Assembly: GCA_002270565.1 (NCBI GenBank)
Contig: NQMI01000073.1
Coordinates: forward strand, 62,001 to 126,000
Length of the DNA stretch: 64,000 nt
Source of the DNA: Stenocarpella maydis
Lineage: Eukaryota > Ascomycota > Sordariomycetes > Diaporthales > Diaporthaceae
Direction of reading: 5' to 3'
Below, one piece after another: positions 23,311 through 33,601 of the stretch (positions within the stretch are counted from its first letter, which is position 1; every line of letters begins with the position of its first letter). Under the pieces are notes generated by a model. It worked only from the letters and a program-made list of their open reading frames with translations, had not been told where the DNA came from and did no database searches. A program made the position numbers and the translations under genes.

Positions 23311-25341
23311 TCACCTTTGTATCGCTACCTCCTGGTCCTCGAACTCGAATCCATGACGACCTGAAGTTGTTAGCAGATTGGTTTGGGGTTAGAATCATGG
23401 TCGGCTCACCTTTCTTCGTTGCACTGAGATGTTGGAGAGTAGGGTAACCGCCGTCAGTGACCTCGCCGCTAGTGCTCCAACCGGCCTCTGCGTCTGGCTC
23501 GATCCCCTGGCCGGGTCTGGGATACTCTGTCAGTTGGTGGAGCCCACGGGCAGTGATGGTGAAAACGTACGATGCTTGCTTCTCCCATACCCTGACCAGA
23601 CTCTTTTGTCGCTGGAGGACAGCAAGGCTGAGGAGGGACTGCAACGTGTACACCGCGTCATTGCCCGCATTGTGCAGGTATCGGTATTCAATCTTGAGAC
23701 CGGCTAACACGGCACAGAGAGATTGTCCGTTGCAGAACTTGCTCCGATGCTGGTGCAGTTTCTGGCTGTCGACAATCTCCAAGAGGTTCTCCATGTCGTT
23801 TATGTCGAAGTCAAGGGAGTTCAGATGCTGAATGTCTTGCTTGACGTGGTGGCCGACGATGACCACCTCTCTCAGCTTCCCCGAATCCGACTTTAGAGAC
23901 AAGATCTCCTCTACGACCCCGAGGACCTCGGTCAAAGGGACGGTCTCAGACTCCCTGGTGTGCTTGTCTTAGCTGGCAGAAGTCAAAGGACATACGCGGT
24001 TTACTTACCCAAACATGAAGCTTTCGGGACAGCCTTGGACGTATTCCGTATTCTTCATATAAGAGTACTCTTTGATTCGAATGTGGCGGCCCTGGATCAG
24101 ATCAAACCAGTTTCTGGCGCCAACACCCGGCGCAACACCAAGGAGCTTCTGGGTGTCGAGGACGGCAAATCCAAGCTCAGTGACGAGACCAGGCCTCTTC
24201 TCATAAGTCTCGATGTCGACGCAGACGAAAACCACCTGTTCATCTAGTGCAAAGGGAGCCGGAGCCTCCAGATCAAGAATGAGATCATTAGAGGGCGCCG
24301 GCTCTTGCCCGGTGAAGACTGTCAATGGCGAGTCAGCCTGGGTCCCGGGAACATCAGACACTGCAACATACCTCGATAATTCGCGAGGGGAGCTGCCTTG
24401 GCGCGCAGGCCAAGATACCGCTGAACACGCTTGGTGGTGCGTCCCCATTCTTTCCGCTCGTCGAAGCGCTTCTCTGCCTTCTTTTTCGACTTGGCCTTGC
24501 CCTTGACATTTCCCTGCCAGCTTTCCTTGACCGTCTTCACGATCTCTGCAAACTCGTCGAGCTGGAACTGGGTCAGGCCCGTGAGGTCGTCCTCGGCCTC
24601 TGGCTGTGGCGCAATGTTGAGAAGTTTCTTGTACGAGGCGTGATCGCCGGTGCGACCAAGGTAGCGGGGAACAGGCGTATCGAGGCCGCCGAAACGCGTG
24701 TAGAACTTCTTCTCGTTCCCGCCGCCCGGGATGGTCAGGCTGATCTTGTGTTCCCTGTTGATTCTGCGCAGCAGCGCGGACAGCTGCCGAGTGGGAACGA
24801 GGAGGATCGGATCTTCTACCCTCTCGTCGGGCTCGAAGAGGTAGAAGAAATCCCACTGTTGGTTCTCGAAAAGGGCCGCCTCCTCAAAATAGGGTACAAC
24901 GGTGGGTTTATTGGCCTTGCCGACGTACATCTCGGGGTACCGGATGAGGAAATTCCATGCAATGAAAGCCGCATCTTTTGGTGACTTCTCCCCTTGGCTG
25001 AGACCAAAGTCCTTCAGGGAAATTGCGTCCAGTTCAGAGTCGGAGAGAGTGGCGCACTGGGTGCTGGCGGCGCTCTTGCTGCCCCGTCCAACATTGGTCC
25101 CACTTGTCCGCGGCAGAGGTTTATTAACGCAATATTTCGTCTTCAACTCTGAAAACTCATCGGAGCTTGAGTCTGAATCATCCACGATCTTGGGCTTCTT
25201 GGTGTCTTGTTTGCGACGAGGGTGACTGCTACGCTGCGGTGCACGGGGAGGTTCCGGTTTCTTTGGTGGTGGTTTTGGTGGCTCCCAGATCTTCTGATCA
25301 CCAAACATCTTGGAAAGATTCTCTATCGCCGTCGAGTCCAT
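23311..25341 (-). CDS. Gfd2/YDR514C-like DEDDh exonuclease-fold protein
   Basis: Four exons: 25341-24372, 24318-24009, 23954-23410 and 23360-23311, 624 aa. All three introns are about 50 nt: 24319-24371 (GTATGT), 23955-24008 (GTAAGT) and 23361-23409 (GTGAGC, GCTAAC branch, TTCAG). The N-terminal 130 residues are polar and basic. A fungal-specific region with WNFLIRYPEMYVG follows, then the C-terminal RNase H-like domain with VFVCVDIETYE (DxE), VGHHVKQDIQHL (D) and LHNAGNDAVYTLQ (H and D). These give a complete DEDDh set, so it is probably an active 3'-5' exonuclease; substrate unknown. The last intron removes a long readthrough tail and leaves the ending GRHGFEFEDQEVAIQR. The yeast relatives are Gfd2 and YDR514C. 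Confidence 0.85.
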
Positions 25342-26135
25342 GTTGACCAGATGAGCGGAGTTGGTAGGATAAGGGTCGTCAAAATGGCCTACGTGGAGAG
25401 GTACCCCAACTTGGTCAGAAAGCGAGACTGGATACTAATGTCAAGTCAAGCAAGTGGGATAGACCTCTCAACATATGATGTCTGAACAGTGGGATATGTG
25501 TTTGGGCTTTCAGTCCATTGTTCTTCGAAGTGCAGATGGATGTCTGGAGGAGAAGGGGGATATTGACGACGGCCTTCTCGAGCCGTTAGTGAGCGGTTTT
25601 CGTTCTCGGAGCCTGGGACACCGGCTGGTTGTTTGTCTTCGGCCAGTGTTGGGAAAAGGTGGCTGGTTGCACAGACAGGTACCCAGGCAGCGTAAAGGGA
25701 GACTCAATTTCGGCCATCAAGGTCTTGTATTCAGGCAAACAGGGCTGTTTCTCGGAAGACGTACCAATGCACCAGAGTCTTTGTGGCTCGTAAAGACAAG
25801 GTGCTCCAGAAAATGAGCGCAGGAACAGATAGCGTTGAGGCAAGTTCGATGGGTGGCCTACCAACTGCCCGTCCTCTACAATATGCTTCTAGGGTTCTCA
25901 GCTCTACGAGACCGGATGACAAACACAACATCTCAAATACCTCGGAAATTTGATTGCATTGGTTTTTCGAGCGACTTCAAAAGCTTTCGTACAAGATGGA
26001 TGCGTTGCACCTACGGGGCAGTGCCATAGTGCACCGTACAACATCGCCCAATTCTGTGGTGCGCGTCTCGCTCATCTTGCTTAAGCAATCTCTCACATCG
26101 CTTACTCTCAGCTCACAGGATCACCAGTCGGGTGA
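25342..26135. other. Spacer upstream of exonuclease gene
   Basis: 794 bp between the exonuclease start and the Ku80 stop. It contains the promoter of the former and the Ku80 3' UTR; no other gene seen. Confidence 0.5.
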
Positions 26136-28584
26136 CTACTTGTTCGTGGACCAAAGCTGGGAAGCATAGTATGTTAGCTTTCTGATAAAGACGAGAATTA
26201 GCGGGCCGATCAGTCCTCACCTGCTTCGCCTCGTCCCCCGTGACGTTTGATACTTCGGATTCCTCTTTTGTGATAAGTCCAAGTCTGCGAGCCAACCTGA
26301 TTCTGGCCCACATCTCTTTGCGTCCTGTCCCGAGGGCGTCCGACAGTATTTTCTCCTTCAGATCCCTCAAGAAGTTGTTGTAAAGGTCAGGCACCTCGAG
26401 GTCAATGCAGGATTCCCTCAGTACCCCAATGTTTTCGATAGCTCGATCGTAGTTTTTGTCGCCCATGCTTTCCTTGATCAAGGATCGCACGACATCCCCC
26501 ATGGCTTTGGTCGCTTCCTCAATGCCCTTGTCGTCGGCGACCTCGTCCAGCCGCTCGACCAGCTGCTTGAAGGTTGGGATGGAGTTGTCCTTGTTGATCT
26601 TCCGTTTACCCTGAATAATTCTGGACACTTCTTCTTCTCCAGCCCTGACCATTGCTTCAGGGTCAATAAGAGCTCCCACATTACGGCCACTTTCGGGCCT
26701 CGCCCTGCCTCGTTTGAACTTGCTCTGTGCCTTGGGGGGCACTAGGGAATTGTCAGTACGTGTATCTTCCATAATTGCATAACTCGATATCATACCCTTC
26801 TTCAAGTCCGCCACCTTTTTCAGCGCATCTATTTGTGGCCTGGCATACTTGATCAAGTTCTCAGGAGGCTCGGAGTATTTCTTGAAAATCCCAGGAACCG
26901 CTGCGATGTTGCCTTCGGGTTCCACGGCACGAGCTCGAATGGCTTGGTTGACCCGATGTATAATCGGAGAGTACAAATCTTCCAGGGCAGCATACTCGGC
27001 TGGGTTCCTGCAAGCCTTTGTCAGTCTTCCAAATGATAAATTGGGGGCCACAGCATCTACCCTTCATTGTCGCGGTCGAATTCCGAAATGTCCATGGCTT
27101 CAACATAATCACTCATTGCCTGATTGAGCTTGTCATCGGGCAGCAGCCGCGGGTGCTCCGTGAGGACCTTCCCAGTGATGGTGACGACCTTGTCCAACGG
27201 TGGGAAACGATAAGACCGCACATCTTCTGAAAATGGCAGGGGCGCGTCGTACAGACACTCAAAGTCTGGTTCAATGCTTGGACGCATCAGAAGGACGACC
27301 GGGTCCTTATTTTCTTTGGCTACGAGTCTTGCTAGTGCATATGTCTCTGATTCATGAAGAGCATGGATGAGTGCTGACAGAGCGAGTTTTGATTCCTCAT
27401 CATACGGGCGGGCGACGGTGACAGAGGTCTCGCCTAGGGTGAGGAAAGGTTCAACCTGTGCCATGTTAGAAAATCGAGCCACATGTTGGCCATGGAGCCC
27501 GACGCACCTTGTTCATGTCTACGAAGCCCATGATAGAGAACGCCTTCTCGGCTTCGAGACTGGTAAGCCCCTTGTCATAGTCGGGTATGTAAACTGCCGT
27601 GCTTCCATAGGCCCATCCCTTATGGAGCTCCTCAAAGTCGACATCCCGCTTGCCACCAGGGGCACTTGGGTCGTTGATTTTGTACGTCCGATATTGTTTC
27701 ACTGAATTGTACTGCGGGTCATCGTACTCTACTCCGTCCATCTCATCCACCAGGGTGTGTGTCGATTGTGTCGCACCGGGTTCCGACTTCATCGTCACCG
27801 TCGTAGCTGCAGCAGGTCTGGCGACCTTGGTCACCGGCCAACGCTCAACGTTGATGCTTGTGGCACTCGCAAACTTCTCGGGATTCCCAAGGGTGAGAGG
27901 CCCGTCATAGCTCTTGACCAGCTTGACGGGCTTGACTCTTGGCATTTCAAGTTCTTCTACGGCCTCAGCCAGCGTGCCGAACACTCCGTTGTTGCACTTC
28001 TCCACCAAGTTCCTGAGGATAGCCTCGTTCGTGGCCTTGAGCTGGGGCTTGTCCTCCTCTTTAAAGCCGTATTCAGGGTCGTCGAAATCGACACCTAGCA
28101 CGATGAGCTCTATGTTGAGCTCGTTGAGGCGATCAGATATCTGTTCAACATCGTCTCCATCAATGGGTCCTTGGCCATCAGTGACGAGGTAAATCCGCCG
28201 TGTGTACTTGAGCTTTTTGGTCAACTCTCCGATCATTTCGGCGGCCACGATGATAGCAGACATGGCATCGCCGAATTCCGTGTTGCTCGGCTTGATATGG
28301 TTCTTGAGATCCTTGATATCTGAGAGCGCCACAGGTCCAAGCTTCTTCAGGACAGAGATGTTGTTGTAACCGTCCCCATCTTGGTAATCGTTGTGGGTCT
28401 CGTCTGTGCGCAAGCCAACGACACCGACGTTCCAGGTCTTTCGCGATGCCTGAGCAGTAGTGGTAATCCTGTCCCAGACGTAGCGTATGCTAAAATCCAA
28501 GTCAGACTCCGTCCTGCCATTGCTGCAATTTGACATGGTCGACCCGAGGTCTATAATGTAGACGAACGCCTCCTTGTCGGCCAT
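26136..28584 (-). CDS. KU80: Ku80 DNA end-binding subunit
   Basis: Four exons: 28584-27508, 27455-27061, 27007-26221 and 26156-26136, giving 759 aa. Introns: 27456-27507 (GTGCGT...CACAG), 27008-27060 (GTAGAT...TGCAG) and 26157-26220 (GTGAGG...CCCAG). The N-terminal vWA-like domain begins VYIIDLGSTMSNC and continues with RKTWNVGVVGLRTDET and IYLVTDGQGP. The central Ku barrel includes KGWAYGSTAVYIPDYD and FVDMNKVEPF. The C-terminal region has the helical segment with TFKQLVERLDEVADDKG. Ku80 pairs with Ku70 as a ring on DNA ends for non-homologous end joining and telomere protection. The last exon has only seven codons including stop. The start is the MADKEAF codon that begins the vWA domain, although the frame is open upstream. 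Confidence 0.95.
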
Positions 28585-28959
28585 GGCGGTGACTCTGTGT
28601 GCTTGCGAGAACACTGCCAAGTTGCGAGAAAGGCAGAAGATTGCCTCCGGTCGCCCTGAAAGACGACGGAAGCTGTCGGGTATGTCGACGTTTGTTTTAT
28701 ACCAGGTCGCCTCGGTTCCAGGCAGCGAGAGCGCGTCGGACCCACCCACCGAACCCACTATCACTTGGTACCCCTGTCAACGCGCAGGCATGTGAGCTTC
28801 TGAGCCCCAGGAGCTCTTATCGATAAGCGTCATGGACAGACCACTTTCATACAACTGCTGCCGGCTTCCTCCGGAACCTCCAAGAGAATGCACTGTTCTC
28901 GACAATCAATACAAGTCGCTCTCATTGCATCATCGCAACTGTATCAACAGGCCTTCAAA
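28585..28959. promoter_or_regulatory. Divergent promoter KU80 / TMEM205-like gene
   Basis: 375 bp between two divergent start codons. No clear binding site singled out. Confidence 0.45.
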
Positions 28960-29690
28960 ATGCCGGAAGGATCAATCATCTTCACCCGTGGGCCGTACCA
29001 CGTCCTGGCGTATGTCCGTCTCTGCTCCTTATTTTCCATCCGGTCGGCAGGCAGGTGGCTCACTATACACTTAGATATGGGTCTCTGCTTGGAACAACAG
29101 TCTGTAAGTGGGACTACATTCTCGTCCTGCAATACAGACATCTGCATATACTAACTATATAACCCAGTCAATGTGAGCTGCATCACATTTACCTGTGACA
29201 CTGCATCCATCTGACAATGGCTGCACAGACTTGCGTAGGAACCATTATTCAATTCAAAACTCTGCCTAGACTTCAGTTCTCAGACCTCCAAACAAAGACC
29301 TTCCCGTGGTACTTTGGCCTTCAGACTACGCTACCCGTCGTCCTTGCCGTGACTCTGCCTGGGCGGCCTTTTGGACCCCCCGCCGGCGTCCAGGCACTGT
29401 TCGACCCAGCCAATAGATGGGGAGCCCTGCTCCCCCTCGCCACCGCCTTCATCACTGGACTGGCAAATTGGGCTGTCCTCCTGCCAGCATCCAAGGCGTG
29501 CATCACGGAGAGGAGGAAGCAGGAAGCGGAGGACGGCAAGAGAAGCTGGGACCCAAAGCCACACAGCCAAGAGCTGACTGCGCTGAACAAGAAATTTGGC
29601 ATGCTCCACGGTATCTCTTCGCTGCTTAATGTCGTCCACTTCGCGGCAATTGTGGTGTACGGCTTTACGCTGGCGGAGAGGATCCACTGA
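28960..29690 (+). CDS. TMEM205-like (DUF4149) membrane protein
   Basis: Model of four exons: 28960-29009, 29075-29103, 29168-29172 (5 nt) and 29229-29690, giving 181 aa. The joined start reads MPEGSIIFTRGPYHVLAYG and then SLLGTTVFNTCVGTIIQFKTLPR. The DUF4149 core includes FPWYFGLQTTLPVVLAVTLPG, an Asn/Trp-containing span (ITGLANWAVLLPA), and the terminal helix HGISSLLNVVHFAAIVVYGFTLAE, so about four membrane spans are expected. The 5-nt exon (TCAAT) is needed because exon 2 ends in phase 1 while exon 4 must enter in phase 0. Function is unknown; the human relative TMEM205 is linked to secretion and cisplatin resistance. Confidence 0.8.
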
Positions 29691-30002
29691 GGCGACACCG
29701 CGCCACCTCACGTTGCGGCAACATGGTAGCAGCGATGGAGGCAAAAACCACCTGGTCTCGGTACCTAGTCCTCATGCACAAAGAAAGACATGTAACGCAG
29801 TAACAAAGGATCAATTTACTCATCCGCTTGAATTAACCAGGATATCACTGCAGCAGGTTTCTAACACGACCAACGATTCTTAACTGGAAAAAGCAATATT
29901 AGCGCCCATTCCTATTTCCCCGGCAGTGTGTCTCAAACGCCGAACGCCTCGCGGTGTAATCCCAAAAGCCTCCCCTCGCTCTCCGAACGTGCAGATCGAT
30001 CT
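29691..30002. other. Spacer between convergent genes
   Basis: 312 bp between the stops of the TMEM205-like (+) and myristoylation-signal (-) genes. Nothing further seen. Confidence 0.45.
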
Positions 30003-30455
30003 CTAGTTGCCAACAGAAAGCCTCCTGAGCTCCTCCTTCACAGCGAGCATTTCCCTCTTCTTGGCCTCCATGTCCTGCGCAAGCCGGTCCTTGTCCTCCA
30101 CAGGCTTGGATGGTTCACGCGTGCCCGCCTTGACGTAGTGGCCAAGGGTCCATTTCAGCGGCTTCCTGGCGAGCATCTCGTCGAGGTCGACATCCTCGGT
30201 TGGCTTAGGGAAGTTCCGGGCCAGCGGGTCAACGGCGCCGGTGTGGTCAACCAAAGACTGTGAGGACAGAGACGATGACGGGGAAGGCGTTACGGCCTCA
30301 GTTGATCGCAGTGCTTGTTCGGCGCTGCTGGAGCTGTCCACAGACGATGTCCCCGATGCCGTGGAGCTTCTCCGAGACCCGGGCACCATCTGGGCCTCCT
30401 TTGTTCCTGGAGATGAGGCGTGTGTGGCCTCGACAACGGAAACGTAGTTGCCCAT
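30003..30455 (-). CDS. Small protein with N-myristoylation signal
   Basis: Single exon, 150 aa, starting MGNYVSVVEATH. Gly2 with Ser6 fits the N-myristoyltransferase consensus MGxxxS, so membrane attachment is predicted. The middle is Ser-rich. The C-terminal third looks conserved, with DPLARNFPKPTEDVDLDEMLARKPLKW, and ends in a charged helix (DMEAKKREMLAVKEELRRL) that could form a coiled coil. I do not recognise a named family. The frame is open upstream to about 30527, but that ATG lacks the Gly2 signal. Confidence 0.7.
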   Translation of the reverse strand: MGNYVSVVEATHASSPGTKEAQMVPGSRRSSTASGTSSVDSSSSAEQALRSTEAVTPSPSSSLSSQSLVDHTGAVDPLARNFPKPTEDVDLDEMLARKPLKWTLGHYVKAGTREPSKPVEDKDRLAQDMEAKKREMLAVKEELRRLSVGN

Positions 30456-31862
30456 ATTTATCGTTGTGAATTTCCACGATTCGATTGTTTGTGAGATCTC
30501 GAAGAGGAAATAGGGAATTCGATACAATGGTCCAGGTGCTAGAAGGGTAATATTTTTGTGATCACGTATGAGAAGTTTCTCGGAGACGTTGGAGGGGGCG
30601 TGAATCTGTTATTAATAGCCAGCGTTGCCGACGATGCCCTCGAGATCTCAGGGCCCTCGGCGGCACCCCCTGCATGACAATTTCCGCGATCCAGGTGCCA
30701 CGAGGACCCTGGATAATGCATTGTGGGACCAAGATCTAGGTGGGGAGGGGTCATTTGATCGACACAATACCTCCGCAAGGCATCCTATACGTTAAATTTA
30801 GACTTCTCCACCCGAAGTCGCTTTTGCGAACAGATTGGGCAAGGTGCCACCAGGTGGTCAGAATTGCCAATAGAACATGTGGAATGAGATTTAGCGTTTG
30901 AGATGCCCGCAGAGGTGAAAGAAAGAACCCGGCAATTCAGGTGGCGTAGGACACGATGAGCGGGTAGAAACATCACAAGCGTGATGCTGTGTGCGCGTCG
31001 GGGTAATGCAATGACGGCTAACCTGACGCCCGGTGCTAAAGCAGTGCTACTGCAACCGGCACAAAGTCAGTGTGTAGCGGGCTTGAGCTCAAATAATGCC
31101 TGCCTACCGCGGGTGGGGACTGCTAAACAACCAGGAATGAGAGGGCAGGCGAAATGACTAATTGACTTTAGAGGCACGAGAAAACGGACGGCAGCGAGCT
31201 CGAAAATTACGAAGACCAGGTCCATCGGCATGTCCGCCCATGCCTGCTGTCGTTTGCCTCCAAACCACCACTGCTGCCGGGCAGATCGTACTGGACAGAA
31301 TGGCATTAGGGCGGTGCTGTGCTATCGCGTGTGGGTCTTAAACATGCAGGATGTAACTATGTAGACGTGCAGTGTGTTGCGTGGAAGTTCTAACTAGCAC
31401 ATATTTGCCACAGCTGCAACCTGTAGTGTGGAACCTCTTCGGGTCGAGAGAGTAGTGTAGATCGCCATTGAGATGCGACACACTGACGATGGCTTTCTAT
31501 AGGCAGCATTTCGCTCGTGGACTGCCTTCAATGTCCTGACCAAACCGGGACCCCGGTAGCTTGGGTTTGTCCGTAATGACTAGACCCACTGGTCACACTC
31601 GTGCAAGCCGGGCTTCCAGTTCTGAGTGGTTTGGCCATGAGAGCCCGTCCGGGTGCTTCACCGGCGTCGAGACAGGCAAATACCATAGACGGCAACGGAG
31701 CTCGACGGATCCGCCCCAACAATCCCCACGAAATCCCCCCCCCCAACTTTCCGCCAATGCTGTTGTTGCCATCAGCATCAGACGTTGTCTGCACCTTCTC
31801 CCGAATCCTCGGATTACCTGCACATCTTATTATAGCGGAGAGGCTATTTTATGAGTGTGCAT
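30456..31862. other. Gene-free spacer
   Basis: 1.4 kb between the start of the myristoylation-signal gene and the stop of the DUF1295 gene. ORFs here show no recognisable motif; a short C-run lies near 31737-31744. Confidence 0.5.
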
Positions 31863-33074
31863 TTATTTTTGCTTCTTCTCGATCAAGGCGCTGTTCCGGG
31901 ACTGCGGCTTATAAGGGCCAAACCCGATGAGATTGGGCGCGAACATACCAACCTGCCGCTGGTAGTCCTTGTACTCGGGGTACTTCCCGGCAGTGATGAG
32001 CTCCGTGAGCCAGGTCGAGCCTTGAAAGAGGAGGACGAGGCTGAGCGCAGGTACCAAAGTCCAAGCATACGGCACCTCCGCGTTGGCGATGCTCCAGACT
32101 CCCAGCGTAAGCCAGATTGTCTGCTCAATCGCAAAGTTGGGGTGCCTGCTCCACGCCCATAGGCCAGAGGTTATGAAGCCTCGCTTCAAGTCATTTACCT
32201 CGAAGCCTCGTGGTACCTTGCCGGTCTCCCGGTATTCCTTCTTCGCATTCTGGAAATCTGCTCTGTCGTCAGTTGCAAAACCCTGTCAAGTGGATCCCCC
32301 GTGTGCTCATCTCGGCTTACCCCATTGTTGCTGATCGGCGAACCATTCCGCTGTGATGAGTCCGACTTGGAAGGTAGTAAAGGCAATATCCGTCCAAGCT
32401 AGGTTGGGCTGGAACTGAATGCTCAACAGGATCGGGTAGGTGGGCGCTGCCAGTGTAAAGAGCAGTATGCTCTGGATGAAGGAGATGAAGGTTATGTTCA
32501 GCAGCGTGAAGGCCCACCACGGGACCTTGCTCTGGATGATTGCCCTAAACGATTGTGAGAGTGGGTAGAGATGCGGGGCCTGGTTTCACAGACCATCTAT
32601 AGTCTTCGGACCCAATCTGATAGCCTCCCTTGCGCCAGTAGTTGTAAGTGAGACGGATCTGCAGCACATTTAGCGGCACGGCTTGATCAAGACTGAGCGA
32701 GGAAACCACCTTACACTCCACAGTGTGCTAAACAACAGAATGACATCTATTCTTTGGCTGCTGATCCCAGATAACCGAGCCCAAAGATCGAAATGGGCGA
32801 TATACAAGGTTGGCAGTAGGCTCCAACAGCGGTCTACCTGGGAGTAATTCTTGTTTATTTCGGCGACGACCAGGAAGACTGACCCCAGCAGGATGGAAAT
32901 TCCAAGGCCAGAAATGAGTGGGTTGGCCTGGATGTAGAGGTCGGCCATATCATGGCGGGATTTCAGACCGTCCAGGAGCTTTGAGGGCAGCTCGTAGAGT
33001 TGGGGGATGTATGGCTCGACCGTCTTTGACCAGTCGACCGTGTCTGGGAAACTGAGAAGGGCCGGCACTGCCAT
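31863..33074 (-). CDS. DUF1295 membrane protein (steroid 5-alpha-reductase-like)
   Basis: Four exons: 33074-32715, 32658-32594, 32544-32321 and 32257-31863, giving 347 aa. Introns: 32659-32714 (GTAAGG...TGCAG), 32545-32593 (GTCTGT...TTTAG) and 32258-32320 (GTAAGC...AGCAG). Motifs in order: YSQVDRCWSLLPTLY, IRLTYNYWRKGGY, GSEDYRW, and the C-terminal GLWAWSRHPNFAIEQTIW with a final TAGKYPEYKDYQ. The SRHPNF/Y block and the surrounding aromatic residues are diagnostic of DUF1295, which is related to sterol reductases and isoprenylcysteine methyltransferases. About six or more membrane spans. Substrate is not known. It is divergent from TOP3 over 527 bp. Confidence 0.9.
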
Positions 33075-33601
33075 GCTGACCAGTTGGAGCGGAATTCCAG
33101 GCTTGGGATGATTCGAATCCTAATAAGCGCAACGTAGTATCTGCCCCAACGCCGACGTGTGCTCGAAAGTTTGAAGGTTGGTGGATCAAGGAATCCTCTC
33201 TGTCGTTCCGGGTATGCGCGTCATGATGGGATTAGTGGGCCGTCCAGAACAAAGCACAGACCACGGGCACACTGCACTGCACTGCTACTGTAGCAAAAGT
33301 AGCCCCACACCATGGAGGAGACGGGCTAACTGAATGCCAAGGTGCAGCTGGGCAGGCAGCGGGCATCCACCTACTATGTATATGCAACCGCAACAGCCAA
33401 AGAAATCGTGAGCGGGCTTCAATCGCGCCTGATTTCCAGACCGGCACGATCAATCCCGCAGGCCACCATTGATTGCATGTGAGATATCCAACCATCTCGA
33501 CGCGCATCCAGAGTTTGCGGTCATGTTGACAGCTTCTCTGGCCGAGAACGCCAACATCACTCAAATGCGGACGCGATTCGAAAGGCCTGGTCCAACGCAC
33601 A
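33075..33601. promoter_or_regulatory. Divergent promoter DUF1295 / TOP3
   Basis: 527 bp between the DUF1295 start and the upstream TOP3 ATG. A tRNA B-box-like GATTCGAATCC at 33111-33121 was checked and has no partner A-box or cloverleaf. Confidence 0.45.

Noticed and set aside
33100..33130. tRNA-like B-box (GATTCGAATCC)
   Set aside because: No A-box at the right distance and no acceptor-stem pairing on either strand.
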